Assembly: GCA_016938235.1 (NCBI GenBank) | Contig: JAFGVA010000049.1 | Location: 1-48,235, forward strand | Length of the DNA: 48,235 nucleotides | Origin: Bacteroidales bacterium | GTDB lineage: Bacteria > Bacteroidota > Bacteroidia > Bacteroidales > UBA10428 | Direction of reading: 5' to 3' | Shown: positions 9,383 to 20,000 of the stretch, one piece after another | How the letters are laid out: every line of letters begins with the position of its first letter | Numbering within the stretch: the first letter of the stretch is position 1 | Program-made: the position numbers and the translations under genes | Notes under the pieces: model-generated | What the model was told of the DNA's origin: nothing | What the model saw: only the letters and a program-made list of their open reading frames with translations | The model's database searches: none

Positions 9383-12304
9383 ATCTATTGTGTAGGTGTC
9401 AACGATTTCTTCATTTTCAACAATATAAACTATTATATAATTAACGTCTGGATTGTCGCTTGAATAAACAATAATATCTAAATCACCGTCATAGTCCCAA
9501 TCTGCCCAATAATTACCAACCCTATCCCAACTTTGTAACCCAAGATTAGCCTCATTAAAAATCCCATTATCATTAATGTAGATCTTTGAATATTTATTTT
9601 GGAAGCTGTCTACTCCGGTCAGGAAAATATCAGGTTGTCCATCAAGATTAAAATCTCCTTTATAAATTTTTGACATTTTAAATATTAGTCTTCCGAGTTT
9701 ATCGTTCGTAATTGGAATTTTGTTAAAATTGAAGTTACCCTGGTTCTTGTATAAATAAATGCCAGGACTATCCAACGAGTCTGTACCGTATATTATAATA
9801 TCGTTATCCAGATCACCATCGAAATCTCCTGCAACAGCATCACAGAATATGAACCCTTCTATATTATGTTCTGCAAGGGTGAAATTTGTGTCTCCTTGAT
9901 TTTCATACAATAATGTTGTTAGTGGGCGTGGGAATACTTTAGTATCCTCGCCAGATGTTAGTAAATCCTTATCTCCATCGTTGTCAAAATCAGCAAAAAG
10001 GGTAAAGCCATCGTTAAGATTATAGAACCATATGGAACTATCATGAACGAAATTTGAACCAACTCTTTGGACTAAAAACGCGAGACTATCGAATTCCCTG
10101 GAAATTAAAAAGTCAATATCATTATCATTTCCAAAATCTACTGGTTCAATGTCATCTATGTCATATAGCCCAAATTTAATGTTAAGATTCATAGTATCTT
10201 CGTTCCAGGATACATAACCATTCGTGTTAGTAATAATTCTTAAAGTATCATCAATAGTAAAGAAGATATCTTGGTCATTGTCCATGTCAAAATCCCACCA
10301 AGCGGCAGCTTCGGCATGAATTGTCTCAACAGCACAATAATTATCAAATTGATCATCAATAGTAAAGGTCTGTTCAAAAGCGAAAGTTGAACCTACTCTA
10401 CTGTTATCAATTGCCTGTACGCTCCAATAATATGTTCCGGGCGACAGATTTTTTATGATCCAGCAAGTATCCTGAATATATCCTGGAACAGATATAAGTC
10501 TTTTCCCGGAAGGAATAACTGAATGTGGGCTCACAATATCATCTCCCTGACTTACTGTTCCAATATAAATGTTATATGTAAGAGATTTCTGGTTTGTTGT
10601 ATTATCAGTTGATGGATTCCAATTAAGTATAACGCCAGTTCCAAAAACATTCGAAGATAGATTTGTTGGAGCTGTAGGGGCTGTATTCTGTATAAGACTC
10701 TCGTTTTTATATATTTTAGTTGAAAAGGCACTGAAAGCCATCGATACATAGCGTGATCCATTCAGAACAATATCTAAATCATTATCATTATCAAAATCTC
10801 CGAATTCGCAATTATTAATTTTATACGTTCCTGTTGTAAATGGTAGAGCCGATAATGAGTCATTTGAATGATTAATAAAAAATGAGTTGTTGCTATTTAT
10901 ACCTACAAAGAAGTCCAATAAACCATCATTATTAATATCTCCAAATTCAACGCCATTTACAGAGCCAGCAGGAAGATTTGCATCAGACTCGTGGAATGAT
11001 TCTCCAGTATCATTAATATACAAGATAAGTTCAGAACTTAGACCATTCATTCCATTTAATAAAAGATCTGGATAACCATCTTCATTAAAATCGCCCCAGG
11101 CAAAATTTGTACCTTCCATGTTTCTAAATTGATATGGATGTGGGGAATAGCTGCCGTTTTCATTTTCCAGCAAGATAGTAAAGGTATTACCGTTATTATC
11201 GTTTCCACTTAGAAAAACATCAAGGTCACAATCAACATCAAAGTCAATAAATTGAACCTCTCCCCAATATATACCGGGAAGTTCAATACCACTATTAGTA
11301 AATACCCCATTATTATTTGTGTATATTGAAGTTGTTGCTACACTTGCACCATTTAGGCCACAAATTATTAGATCATAGTCGCCATCGTTATCATAATCCC
11401 CCCAATCAAGACTTCCACTTTCAACATATTCAAAATTTGCAGTTTGTTGTAAGGAGAATGTATGATTACCGGAACCGTCTATATTATCCAGGCGATAAAT
11501 TCCTGTATAGTTTGAACTATTCCTTCCAGTAAAAACATAATCAGGATCTCCGTCATTATCATAATCGAACCATTTATGTGTGCCGTCTCCAATGGCGGTA
11601 AAACTATTTGCCGTGGAAAAAACGCCGTCGTCATTTCTACAAAAGACTCCTCTGAAAAAAGATAGTGTTGTGGAATATCTACCAGAAATACTTAGATTCA
11701 TATCTCCATCCTGATCAGTATCTACCCATCGTGATGTACCTGACGAAGAGGGTTGGGTAGTATCATATTTAGCATAAATTGCATCGTTTTTTATGAATAC
11801 TGTATAATCCTCAACTTCGCCATAAGCAAATGGCCCGCATGGATCTTGATTTACTACATTCCAAACACATAAAACCCTTAACCTGGTTTCACCTCCCAAT
11901 GATGTATCAGGCACTGTAAAACTTATTGAATTGATTTGATTGGGAGCTGTTGTTATAAACTCTCCAAGCTTTTCATCAGATCCATAAAAATTTCCATCCC
12001 TATTATAATCAATCCAGGCCATATAGTGCATGTTTGAATAAAATGGACTTCCAGTAATATAGATTGAAAAGGTCGAATCTTTTGAAAGAGTAGTTGATAA
12101 GTATGTATAATTGTTATAGGTTGGATTTGATATGCCTCCAGTATTTAGATTTGAAATATCTTCTAATTCAACCCCATTTATATAGGTATCATAAATAGGA
12201 CCATAAGTTGAAGTGGGCACACAATACTGGCCCAAAACACTAACAGAAAGGATAAACAAAAGCCCCAAAAGACTAACAGGCTTAAATGTGAGAAAAGATT
12301 TCAT
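9365..12304 (-). CDS. N-terminal fragment of the interrupted surface protein
   Basis: This is the 979-residue open frame left upstream of the insertion. I chose the ATG at 12304 over a TTG at 12340 because it begins directly with a signal peptide (MKSFLTFKPVSLLGLLFILS, ending at VLGQYC). A GEVED domain ends with YGEVEDYTV. About 13 Asp-rich FG-GAP/VCBS loops follow in two blocks (for example DYDNDGDPD, DFDNDNDLD, DWDYDGDLD), flanking one FN3-like module with the motif GTYYWSVQAID. The last five residues (PKIRK) and the stop codon are encoded by the inverted repeat of the insertion sequence, not by the gene. The fragment could still be exported to the periplasm but has no T9SS sorting signal. 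Any remaining function is unknown. Confidence 0.85.
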   Translation of the reverse strand: MKSFLTFKPVSLLGLLFILSVSVLGQYCVPTSTYGPIYDTYINGVELEDISNLNTGGISNPTYNNYTYLSTTLSKDSTFSIYITGSPFYSNMHYMAWIDYNRDGNFYGSDEKLGEFITTAPNQINSISFTVPDTSLGGETRLRVLCVWNVVNQDPCGPFAYGEVEDYTVFIKNDAIYAKYDTTQPSSSGTSRWVDTDQDGDMNLSISGRYSTTLSFFRGVFCRNDDGVFSTANSFTAIGDGTHKWFDYDNDGDPDYVFTGRNSSNYTGIYRLDNIDGSGNHTFSLQQTANFEYVESGSLDWGDYDNDGDYDLIICGLNGASVATTSIYTNNNGVFTNSGIELPGIYWGEVQFIDFDVDCDLDVFLSGNDNNGNTFTILLENENGSYSPHPYQFRNMEGTNFAWGDFNEDGYPDLLLNGMNGLSSELILYINDTGESFHESDANLPAGSVNGVEFGDINNDGLLDFFVGINSNNSFFINHSNDSLSALPFTTGTYKINNCEFGDFDNDNDLDIVLNGSRYVSMAFSAFSTKIYKNESLIQNTAPTAPTNLSSNVFGTGVILNWNPSTDNTTNQKSLTYNIYIGTVSQGDDIVSPHSVIPSGKRLISVPGYIQDTCWIIKNLSPGTYYWSVQAIDNSRVGSTFAFEQTFTIDDQFDNYCAVETIHAEAAAWWDFDMDNDQDIFFTIDDTLRIITNTNGYVSWNEDTMNLNIKFGLYDIDDIEPVDFGNDNDIDFLISREFDSLAFLVQRVGSNFVHDSSIWFYNLNDGFTLFADFDNDGDKDLLTSGEDTKVFPRPLTTLLYENQGDTNFTLAEHNIEGFIFCDAVAGDFDGDLDNDIIIYGTDSLDSPGIYLYKNQGNFNFNKIPITNDKLGRLIFKMSKIYKGDFNLDGQPDIFLTGVDSFQNKYSKIYINDNGIFNEANLGLQSWDRVGNYWADWDYDGDLDIIVYSSDNPDVNYIIVYIVENEEIVDTYTIDPKIRK
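9383..9387. repeat. Target site duplication, right copy
   Basis: atcta, matching 7725-7729. The duplication size fits the IS1380 family. Confidence 0.88.
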
Positions 12305-12319
12305 GTGGTTTGATTTACA

Positions 12320-12337
12320 ATTATTTACGTAAATAAT
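12320..12337. promoter_or_regulatory. 18-bp perfect palindrome upstream of the interrupted surface gene
   Basis: ATTATTTACGTAAATAAT lies 15 bases before the ATG at 12304 (minus strand), inside the divergent region shared with the sensor gene at 12534. It could be an operator or a 5' leader hairpin. A smaller inverted repeat (TTGTATA, 3-base spacer, TATACAA) lies at 12376-12392. Confidence 0.4.
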
Positions 12338-12533
12338 CAAAAAAAGTTATAGATAAAACTGCACCAAATATTTTGTTGTATATAGTATACAATTTACAAC
12401 TTCAAGGTAGCCGTTTCAAAACAGAGTATCAACAATTTCAGGGCATTGGTCAATTTAACGATTTTAATCATCTTAATAAAAAGTATTCTCTTGTATGTTA
12501 TGATTTTGTAACTTGGTTTTAAAATCACAGTCA

Positions 12534-15500
12534 ATGAATCGTCAATCTACTATTAAACAAGCAGTTTACAAGCATTGTGTATTTTTATTACTATTCTTTC
12601 TCGGCAGTACACAATTAATAGCTCAAAAATATTCATTTACAAGTTTCTCAATTAAAGATGGATTACCCAATTCATCAATAAGTGTGTTGTACCAGGATTC
12701 CCGCGGTTTAATATGGATTGGAAGCCAGGGCGGTGGCCTTTGTCAGTACGATGGCTATAATTTTTATCCTCTTGAAATTGATGATGCCTCAAAAACAACC
12801 AATATTTTCGATATAGCTGAAGATACTCTGGGCAGAATATGGTTTAGCGCCGATTCCGGTTTGTTTATCTTCGATGGTGAAAAATTAAGCCAGCCAATCA
12901 CATATAATGAAACTGGTAAAATCGGGAAATTATTTTGTGAAAAGTCCGGCCTTATCTGGTTATTGACTAAAGATAAAGGAGCGCTTCGGGTTAACCCCGC
13001 GAGCCAGGTAAAGATTATTGAAAAATACGGTATCGAATCCGGCTTGAAGTCAAATCATTACATCGATATTGAAGAAGATCTTTTTGGCAGATTCTGGTTG
13101 GTTTCCGACAGCAATCTTACAATATTGGATCCTGCTCAGGAAATGAATACTATTGATCTGGGATTGAAATATGCTATTCCTCCGGTTAAGATTACTGCAA
13201 TTGATGCGGCAAGTTCGTCAGAAATATGGATTGGCACTGCAAATAAAGGAGTTATTTTACTGTCGTATGACTCGTTATCATGTTACGAAAAAAGAAGCTA
13301 TAACAGCTATTTCTATGATATCGATGATAATATTCTTTCAGTTACTGTTGATAAAAGCGATAATGTATGGATTGGTACAGATGATAACGGTCTGATTTAT
13401 ATCGATTATCCTTTTGTAAAAATACTGGCAGCTGAGAATGGACTTGAATCAAACATGGTTACCGATATCCTGGAAGATTCTGAAGGGAATGTCTGGTTTG
13501 GAACACAAAATAGTGGAGTTAAACTTTTTGCCGGTTGGCAATTCATTCATTACGATTCAAAATCAGGACTGCCTGACAATGCTATAAGCTCTATTGCTCA
13601 GGACAGAAGTGGGAACTACTGGTGCACCGGTAGCCTGGGACTGTATCGTTTTGCAAGAGATAACGACAGATTGGAGTATGTACAGAATGTAATGCTTGAT
13701 GATTTTGAAAATGTCGATATAAACCGAATACTGTTTCTTACGGGAAATAATATAATTTTTGGAACAGCTTCAGATGGAATTCTATTAATCAGAGATAATA
13801 AGGTTTATCATTATAATGAAACTCAAGGATTGGCAGGAAATGAGGTAAACTGTCTTTATGCTGATACCAGTAAAATCTGGATAGGAACAGGGAAGGGTTT
13901 ATCGCTGCTGACTAAAGACACTCTAATGGATTTGACACATAAGCAAGCTTCACTTGCAAATGGAGTTAATGCTATTGTTCAGGATAAAAAAGGGAATGTA
14001 TACCTGGGAAGCAATAATGGTATTGTTGTTCTAAAGGGTGAAGAAGTCTTGCGGTTTGGTAAAGCAAATAATTTAATGCATGTTCGAATAAACTCATTGG
14101 TTTTGGATGAGAAAAACAACCTCTTTGTTGGAACGCTGGGCGGTGGAATATATACATGTTCTGTAGATAACATTTCGGGAAATACACTTTTCAAGACTTT
14201 TGCCGGAGATGGAAAATTGTTGTCAGATAATGTTTTTTCTATGGCAAAATTTAAGGATACTTTGCTTGTTGTCGGCACCGATAAGGGAGCTAATATAATA
14301 GAAATAGAATATGACTCAATTCCATTAGTTTCTGCCATTCATAGCTACGATAATTCCAACGGTTTTTTAAATACAGAATGCAATCCGAATGCCATTCTGG
14401 TTGATCAATCATCGTATGTGTGGTTTGGCACTAAATCCGGACTTACCTGCTACGACAGGCAACGTGAGCAGAAATACCATAAAAAGCCTCGAATTTATCT
14501 TACAGGTCTGGAGGTAAACTTCGAAGCTGTTAAGTGGCAATCAAAAGATGACGGACCGGATGAATGGTATAGTTTTCCGAAAAATTTAAAGTTAAAGCAT
14601 AACGAAAACTATTTAAACTTTTCTTTTTCCGGGGTTTATTTCTCTGAAGGATTACAATACCAGTATTTTCTCGAAGGGTTAAACCGCGATTGGAGTAACC
14701 CAAGCCTTGAACGTACCGAGGACTTCTCAAAACTTAGTCCCGGGAAATATAATTTCAGAGTCAGGGCAGTAACAAAATCAGGTTTAATTAGCGACGAACA
14801 AAGCTTTGCTTTCAGAATTAAACCTCCTTTCTGGCGAACATGGTGGTTTACTCTTCTTTTCTTTGCTGCAATTATTTACCTGGTAATCTGGTATATCCGG
14901 TACAGGGAACAAAAACTAAAACACGATAAAGAAGTTCTTGAAGAAACCGTAAAACAGCGAACCCAGGAAATCAGGGAGCAGAAAACGCACATTGAACAGC
15001 AAAAACAGGAACTCACCGATAGCATAGAATATGCGAAACGTATACAAGATGCTGTTATTTCTCAACCTACGGGGATAGAGAAATATCTTAGCGATTATTT
15101 TATAATGTTCCTGCCGCGCGATATTGTTAGTGGCGACTTCTACTGGTTTGGCGAATACGATAATAAATTTATATTCTCTGTAGCCGACTGCACCGGTCAT
15201 GGCGTTCCGGGAGCTTTCATGAGCATGTTGGGAATACGTTTGTTAAACGAGATTGTGTTAGAACGAGGGGTAACTGCTCCTAACGAGATACTCGATCAGT
15301 TAAGAGATGGAGTTATACATGCCCTAAAACAGGAAGGCAAAGAATCGACGACTAAAGACGGTATGGATATGGCCCTTTGTACTATTGATAAATCAAAGGG
15401 TAAACTTTATTTTTCGGGTGCCTATAATGCTCTTTGGCTAATCAGGGGAGATGAAGTTTTAACCTATAAAGCAGATCGAATGCCAGTGGCAATTTACTTT

Positions 15501-15758
15501 AAACTGAACGATTTTACCTGCCACGAAATTGATTGCCAACCCGGCGATCAGCTTTATTTATTCTCCGACGGATTCCCTGATCAGTTTGGTGGTCCGGAAC
15601 AGAAAAAATACATGTCGAAAAAACTGCGCGAAAATTTACTTTCTATTTCACATTTACCAATGGATCAACAAAGAGAATACCTGCTTAAAGAGTTTTATGA
15701 ATGGAAAGGCGACTCCGAACAAATAGACGATGTTTCTTTAATGGGGGTGAAGATTTAA
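12534..15758 (+). CDS. Membrane sensor: periplasmic two-component propeller, Y_Y_Y and SpoIIE/PP2C phosphatase
   Basis: A 1,074-residue signal-transducing phosphatase. I use the ATG at 12534; a TTG at 12513 would only add seven residues before the signal peptide (CVFLLLFFLGSTQLIAQ). Residues about 30-640 are Reg_prop beta-propeller blades with repeated W-I/F-G-T motifs (GLIWIGSQGGG, NVWIGTDDNG, NVWFGTQNSG). A Y_Y_Y domain follows at about 690-765 (LSPGKYNFRVRAV). One membrane helix lies near 770-790, then a basic coiled coil at about 795-845. The C-terminal 215 residues are a SpoIIE-type PP2C domain with metal-site motifs GDFYW, DCTGHGVPGAF, DGMD, FSDGFPDQ and a final DDVSL. Known propeller sensors usually end in a histidine kinase; here the output is a Ser/Thr phosphatase. 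It probably dephosphorylates an anti-anti-sigma or similar protein in the cytoplasm (inference). It is a paralogue of 28160-31381. Confidence 0.9.
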   Translation: MNRQSTIKQAVYKHCVFLLLFFLGSTQLIAQKYSFTSFSIKDGLPNSSISVLYQDSRGLIWIGSQGGGLCQYDGYNFYPLEIDDASKTTNIFDIAEDTLGRIWFSADSGLFIFDGEKLSQPITYNETGKIGKLFCEKSGLIWLLTKDKGALRVNPASQVKIIEKYGIESGLKSNHYIDIEEDLFGRFWLVSDSNLTILDPAQEMNTIDLGLKYAIPPVKITAIDAASSSEIWIGTANKGVILLSYDSLSCYEKRSYNSYFYDIDDNILSVTVDKSDNVWIGTDDNGLIYIDYPFVKILAAENGLESNMVTDILEDSEGNVWFGTQNSGVKLFAGWQFIHYDSKSGLPDNAISSIAQDRSGNYWCTGSLGLYRFARDNDRLEYVQNVMLDDFENVDINRILFLTGNNIIFGTASDGILLIRDNKVYHYNETQGLAGNEVNCLYADTSKIWIGTGKGLSLLTKDTLMDLTHKQASLANGVNAIVQDKKGNVYLGSNNGIVVLKGEEVLRFGKANNLMHVRINSLVLDEKNNLFVGTLGGGIYTCSVDNISGNTLFKTFAGDGKLLSDNVFSMAKFKDTLLVVGTDKGANIIEIEYDSIPLVSAIHSYDNSNGFLNTECNPNAILVDQSSYVWFGTKSGLTCYDRQREQKYHKKPRIYLTGLEVNFEAVKWQSKDDGPDEWYSFPKNLKLKHNENYLNFSFSGVYFSEGLQYQYFLEGLNRDWSNPSLERTEDFSKLSPGKYNFRVRAVTKSGLISDEQSFAFRIKPPFWRTWWFTLLFFAAIIYLVIWYIRYREQKLKHDKEVLEETVKQRTQEIREQKTHIEQQKQELTDSIEYAKRIQDAVISQPTGIEKYLSDYFIMFLPRDIVSGDFYWFGEYDNKFIFSVADCTGHGVPGAFMSMLGIRLLNEIVLERGVTAPNEILDQLRDGVIHALKQEGKESTTKDGMDMALCTIDKSKGKLYFSGAYNALWLIRGDEVLTYKADRMPVAIYFKLNDFTCHEIDCQPGDQLYLFSDGFPDQFGGPEQKKYMSKKLRENLLSISHLPMDQQREYLLKEFYEWKGDSEQIDDVSLMGVKI

Positions 15759-15841
15759 GATTTTTGAGTTTCGTGTTTCGATTTCGGGAAGATATATGAT
15801 TTTCTAGTTGGTTCGAAAATTAAATTTATCGATTAAATTTT

Positions 15842-15849
15842 TATTTTTG
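15842..15849 (+). promoter_or_regulatory. Possible Bacteroidota -7 promoter element for the lipoprotein gene
   Basis: TATTTTTG matches the Bacteroidota -7 consensus TAnnTTTG exactly, 27 bases before the ATG at 15877. No well-spaced -33 TTTG was found, so this is tentative. Confidence 0.35.
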
Positions 15850-15876
15850 ATACCTTAACTATTCAAAATAGTATAA

Positions 15877-17061
15877 ATGTCTAAAAGAATAACTTTAGTC
15901 CTGTTAACATTTCTTCTTTTAACGATAGGTTGTGAATGGAATCTTCAAAAAAGACCAGATCATAATTACATCTATAAGAATTTTGAACAAATGGTTGATG
16001 TTGGAATAATTGATTTAGCTAATGGCATAACTCAAGCCGAGGAAGGTTTTTATATTCTTGGTAATCAAAGCAATGGATCAGGAGACAACAGGTCTTTCGT
16101 TATTAAGGTTAATAATCAGGGAGAACATGTGTGGACTACCGAAATTAACAATATGGATGAAGGTTGCCAGATTCAGAATATAAATAATTCGCAGTTGTAT
16201 GTTGCTGGAACAACTTTCATCGATGATACCACCTCAAGTATAGTTTTAGAAAACCTTTCTTTTTCGGGCTCAATAGGCTGGTCACAATTATATGGTTTAC
16301 CCAATAGTCTGAATACCATAGGAAGTTTCTTACAATTTGGTAATAATTTCTATTTAGCAGGCGGAACAGATGCAATCAAAGTGTTTGGCAATGAATCGTA
16401 TATTATACAAACCAACGATGTAGGGAATTCAGAAAAAACATCATATTACTATAATATTAATACCGGTGTTGATGATAATTGTCTATATGCAATTGAAACC
16501 TCCGACAGGAATATAGTAATGTTAAGTCTTATCAATAAAGATAGTAAATCATCGATAAAGCTTGTTAAGCTTGATGGGTCAAACAAGACAATTTTATGGC
16601 AATACCTAGTATTGGAAAATTGCCTTCCTTTAAAATATAAAGTTGTTGAAACATCGGATCAGAATTACTTGGTTGTTGCGGCAATATCTACAGATAATCA
16701 GGCTGTATCGACTTCAAACACACAGCTTAACTTAATTAAAATTGAAAATTCGGGTGAGAAAATTCTTTCGAAAAAAACAATTTCGAATGTCGATGTTCAG
16801 CAAAACGTTAATTTTCTTGAAAATAATTCGGGTGAAATAATCATACTAACTGGCGGATTTCAACTCATCAAAACATCTTCTGCAGGAGATGAAATCTGGA
16901 GAAAAAGCTTTTCAGGCCGTTGTGATGGAATTGATTGTCTATTGCAAACTCCTGATGGAGGCTATGTATTTGTTGGTTCTTCATCGAAAGATACAAGCAG
17001 TAATTCTGATATTACTATCATCAAAACCGATCCGGACGGTAAGTTGAGCTTTTCTGAATAG
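15877..17061 (+). CDS. Predicted lipoprotein with beta-propeller-like repeats
   Basis: A 394-residue exported lipoprotein. The N-terminus has a type II signal peptide with lipobox LTIGC, making Cys19 the lipidation site. The rest carries loose repeats of about 45-50 residues of the form 'G-G-Y/F-x-hydrophobic-V/L-G-S ... I-I-K-x-D/N-x-x-G' (GFYILGNQSNGSG, FVIKVNNQGE, GGYVFVGSSS, TIIKTDPDGK). This pattern is typical of secreted propeller-like proteins in Bacteroidota. No enzyme motif is visible. It follows the first SpoIIE sensor by 118 bases on the same strand and could act with its periplasmic propeller, but that is only suggested by position. It converges on the beta-helix gene at 17087. 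Confidence 0.75.
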   Translation: MSKRITLVLLTFLLLTIGCEWNLQKRPDHNYIYKNFEQMVDVGIIDLANGITQAEEGFYILGNQSNGSGDNRSFVIKVNNQGEHVWTTEINNMDEGCQIQNINNSQLYVAGTTFIDDTTSSIVLENLSFSGSIGWSQLYGLPNSLNTIGSFLQFGNNFYLAGGTDAIKVFGNESYIIQTNDVGNSEKTSYYYNINTGVDDNCLYAIETSDRNIVMLSLINKDSKSSIKLVKLDGSNKTILWQYLVLENCLPLKYKVVETSDQNYLVVAAISTDNQAVSTSNTQLNLIKIENSGEKILSKKTISNVDVQQNVNFLENNSGEIIILTGGFQLIKTSSAGDEIWRKSFSGRCDGIDCLLQTPDGGYVFVGSSSKDTSSNSDITIIKTDPDGKLSFSE

Positions 17062-17086
17062 CAATACCAGAAGGGTACAATGCTTG

Positions 17087-20000
17087 TTATTTCAGTATTA
17101 ATATTTCATTCTGATCATACTCAGCTGATTCAAGCCTGACTATATAGGTTCCTTTCATCAAACCAGCCACATGAATCTTTGTTTGATATCTTCCTGCTGA
17201 CGGTAAAATTTTATGTTCCGATACCAGTTCTCCTGTTATTGTAAATATACTAACTTTTAAAGGATCTGAGGAGAGGGTTATTCCTTCAATATAAAACAAT
17301 TCAGAAGCTGGATTTGGAGATATATTAACTTTATGATTTTCTATGGTGCTTCCTGTAAGAGTATTTGAATTATCTGACCAAAAGTTTGCCTGGAACCCAT
17401 TACCATTATCCGTGCCATTTGAAATAAACTCAATATACAGCTTGTTGCTTGTTGAGGCAATTACTGCTTTCGGAATATTTTCATTGTCGTAAATACCAAT
17501 TAAGCTTGAGCTAGCATCCTGGCCATCATAGACAATTAGTTGGTCACCTGGGATTATGTCGAAGCTGTCGGATACAATTTCAAAGTAAATTTTCTGAGCG
17601 CCAGCTGGAGTGAGGAGCCAGTTACAACTTAAGTTATCCGAATAATTATTCTCTGTACAACCATGATTTATAGAACCACTTTTTTCATAAATAATTTCTC
17701 CACCAGAGCATGGCGTGCATAAAACTTGAAGATATATTGAATCAGATACTGAACAACCAAAATTATTAGTACCCTCCACAAAATACTTAGTGCTAATAAG
17801 GGCGCTTGAAATCACCGTATCGTTATAAACTTCGTTAAGCCTGTATACGGGTGACCATTGATAGTTAACAGCACCGGAAGCAACTAAAGTAGATTGCTCT
17901 CCTATGAAAATAGGATTGTTTGATTCAGTAATATGGGTTGTTGGAATTGGTCTGACAATTACAGAAACAGAATCATAAGCTTTACAGCCAGAAGAATCAA
18001 TGGTTTGTTCAAGGAAGTATTTATTATCTGATAATGGTTTTACATAAGGGTCAGAAACTGTTTGAATAGTTTCTCCTTCATTGTTTTTCCAAGAATAACT
18101 GTTTCCTGTGCTATTTTTACTTCCAATCTGCACTGAATCGCCAAAACAAATCTCTTCGTTTTTTGAAAAGTTTATTTCTGGAAGGGTATGAATGGTAAGT
18201 TCAGCTTCAGTATTTAAACTCTGGCAATTATTTACTTCCTGGGAAACATACCAGGTATATGCTCCTGCATCTGAAATACCATGAGAAAATGTATTGCCAG
18301 TATCAACCTGGCTGGTTCTTTCAGCATCCTCAAACCATTTAACATTAATTCCAGTTGCAATAAAATCAGGAATACTATCACCAAAACAAACAGAAATTTC
18401 ATCTATCATAGGGGCTGAAGGCACAGTAATAATAACTATTTCAATTTTGGCATGAGGGCCTTCACAGCCGTCAATACTTTCAGTCACATAATAATTTTTT
18501 ATTCCAACAGTATTTTCCGGTGAAAGGAGATTGTTGTTTCCAATTATAGATGAGTGGTTAAAATCGGCATACCAGGTTAATGTACCGTCTTCTGTTGTAC
18601 TTGCCTCAATATCAGAAATTGCCTCTCCAAAGCAATAGCTTGTGTCAGGGCTTACCACTGGGGCTAAAGGGGCATCAGGATTTGTAATTATAATATCCTC
18701 AGGATTTATCTCACATTCATTATTATTTCGAACAATAGGATAATAGCTTCCAATTGATAAATTGGTAAACCCATTTGTCGCAAAGAAGTTTTCACCATTA
18801 TCAACGGAGTATTCCAAACCATTACCTTTTACATAGAAAGTAATAGAGCCATTTTCAGAGGCACAATCACTTACAGCTGTGGTAATTATGGAATCAATCT
18901 GTGGTATGGGATGAATTGTAAGGGTGTCTCTTGCAGCTTCACTTTCACAATTCTTTATAGTTTCAGTAACATAATAGACATAGGATCCTGCTAACGTTTT
19001 ACCAGTAGTAAAGGTATTGCCTGAAAAGACTTCATTTGCTAATTCAGCATCGGAATACCAGGTTATATCTGTTCCTTCGGCACCTAGTTGTGGTATAGTT
19101 GAATTTGAACATGCACTTAGGTTGGTAGAAGTTGGAGCTGCAGGTGTTACATTAACAGTTATGCTTAAAGGAGCAGAAGCAGCGCTTGAGCCACAACCGT
19201 TCGAAGATATAACGGTGATATCTCCTGATTGTGCATCTGAACTGTAGTCAACTGAAATTGAATTTGTGTTTTCACCTTCAGAAACGGAAGCGCCATCAGG
19301 TAAGTTCCAGGTATATATTTCAGCAAAGGCTATTTCTGGAACATCGTAATGAACAAACGGTTCTCCTGAGCAAACAATCTGTTTACCTGTTATAGTTCCA
19401 GGATTATCCGGGAAATCGTTTATGGTCACGGTAACAGTATTGGCATTGCCCTCACAACCATTTGTTGTTTGTGTTGCGTAATAAGTATAACTACCGGCAT
19501 CTGTTTGGCCGTGATTGTATGTACTGCCTTCATATACCAGGTTTGTTAGCTCACCATCGCTGTACCATTTAATAGCTGACCCAATAGCAGTTAATGGGTC
19601 TATTGTTTCACCATAGCAGTTTGAAACGCTAGAAGCTTCAGGTTTATCCGGTAATTCAATAATACTCACAATAACAGAATCTGTTGCTGTACACCCAACT
19701 GCATCGCTAACTGTAACAACAAATGTGTCTGCAGAGCTAATTGTTAATGAACTTTCTGTAGAACCATCCGACCAGAGATAGCTGTTAAATCCGCTTTCAG
19801 CTAATATGGTCGAATCATTTCCTTTGCAGATAGCAAAATCTGCTTGTAAACTTGTTGAAAGCTCGTAATGGCTTATAGTTTTTCTTAGTGTGTCGTTATC
19901 CCTGTTTTCATCTCCGGTCAGGCTTACAACTGCAATACAGTTATAATTTTGAACAAAAGAAAAATCTGCAGTTTGTGTAAAGGTGTAGATAAGTGTATCT

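Larger units (their letters stand above)
4755..12304 (-). pseudogene. Giant GEVED/FG-GAP/PKD/T9SS surface protein gene interrupted by an IS1380-family element
   Basis: This is one ancestral gene in two pieces, 12304-9383 and 7724-4755, separated by the insertion sequence at 7730-9382 and its 5-bp duplication. Deleting the element plus one duplication (1,658 bases) puts both halves in the same frame with no stop at the junction (reading ...TYTID then FSGYLLHDN). That gives about 1,963 residues with the same module order as the neighbour at 1-4674: signal peptide, GEVED, FG-GAP block, FN3, second FG-GAP block, FN3, two PKD, a run of Ig-like modules and a T9SS type A sorting domain. As it stands the gene cannot make a protein with both the signal peptide and the sorting domain, so surface display should be lost. 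Confidence 0.9.
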
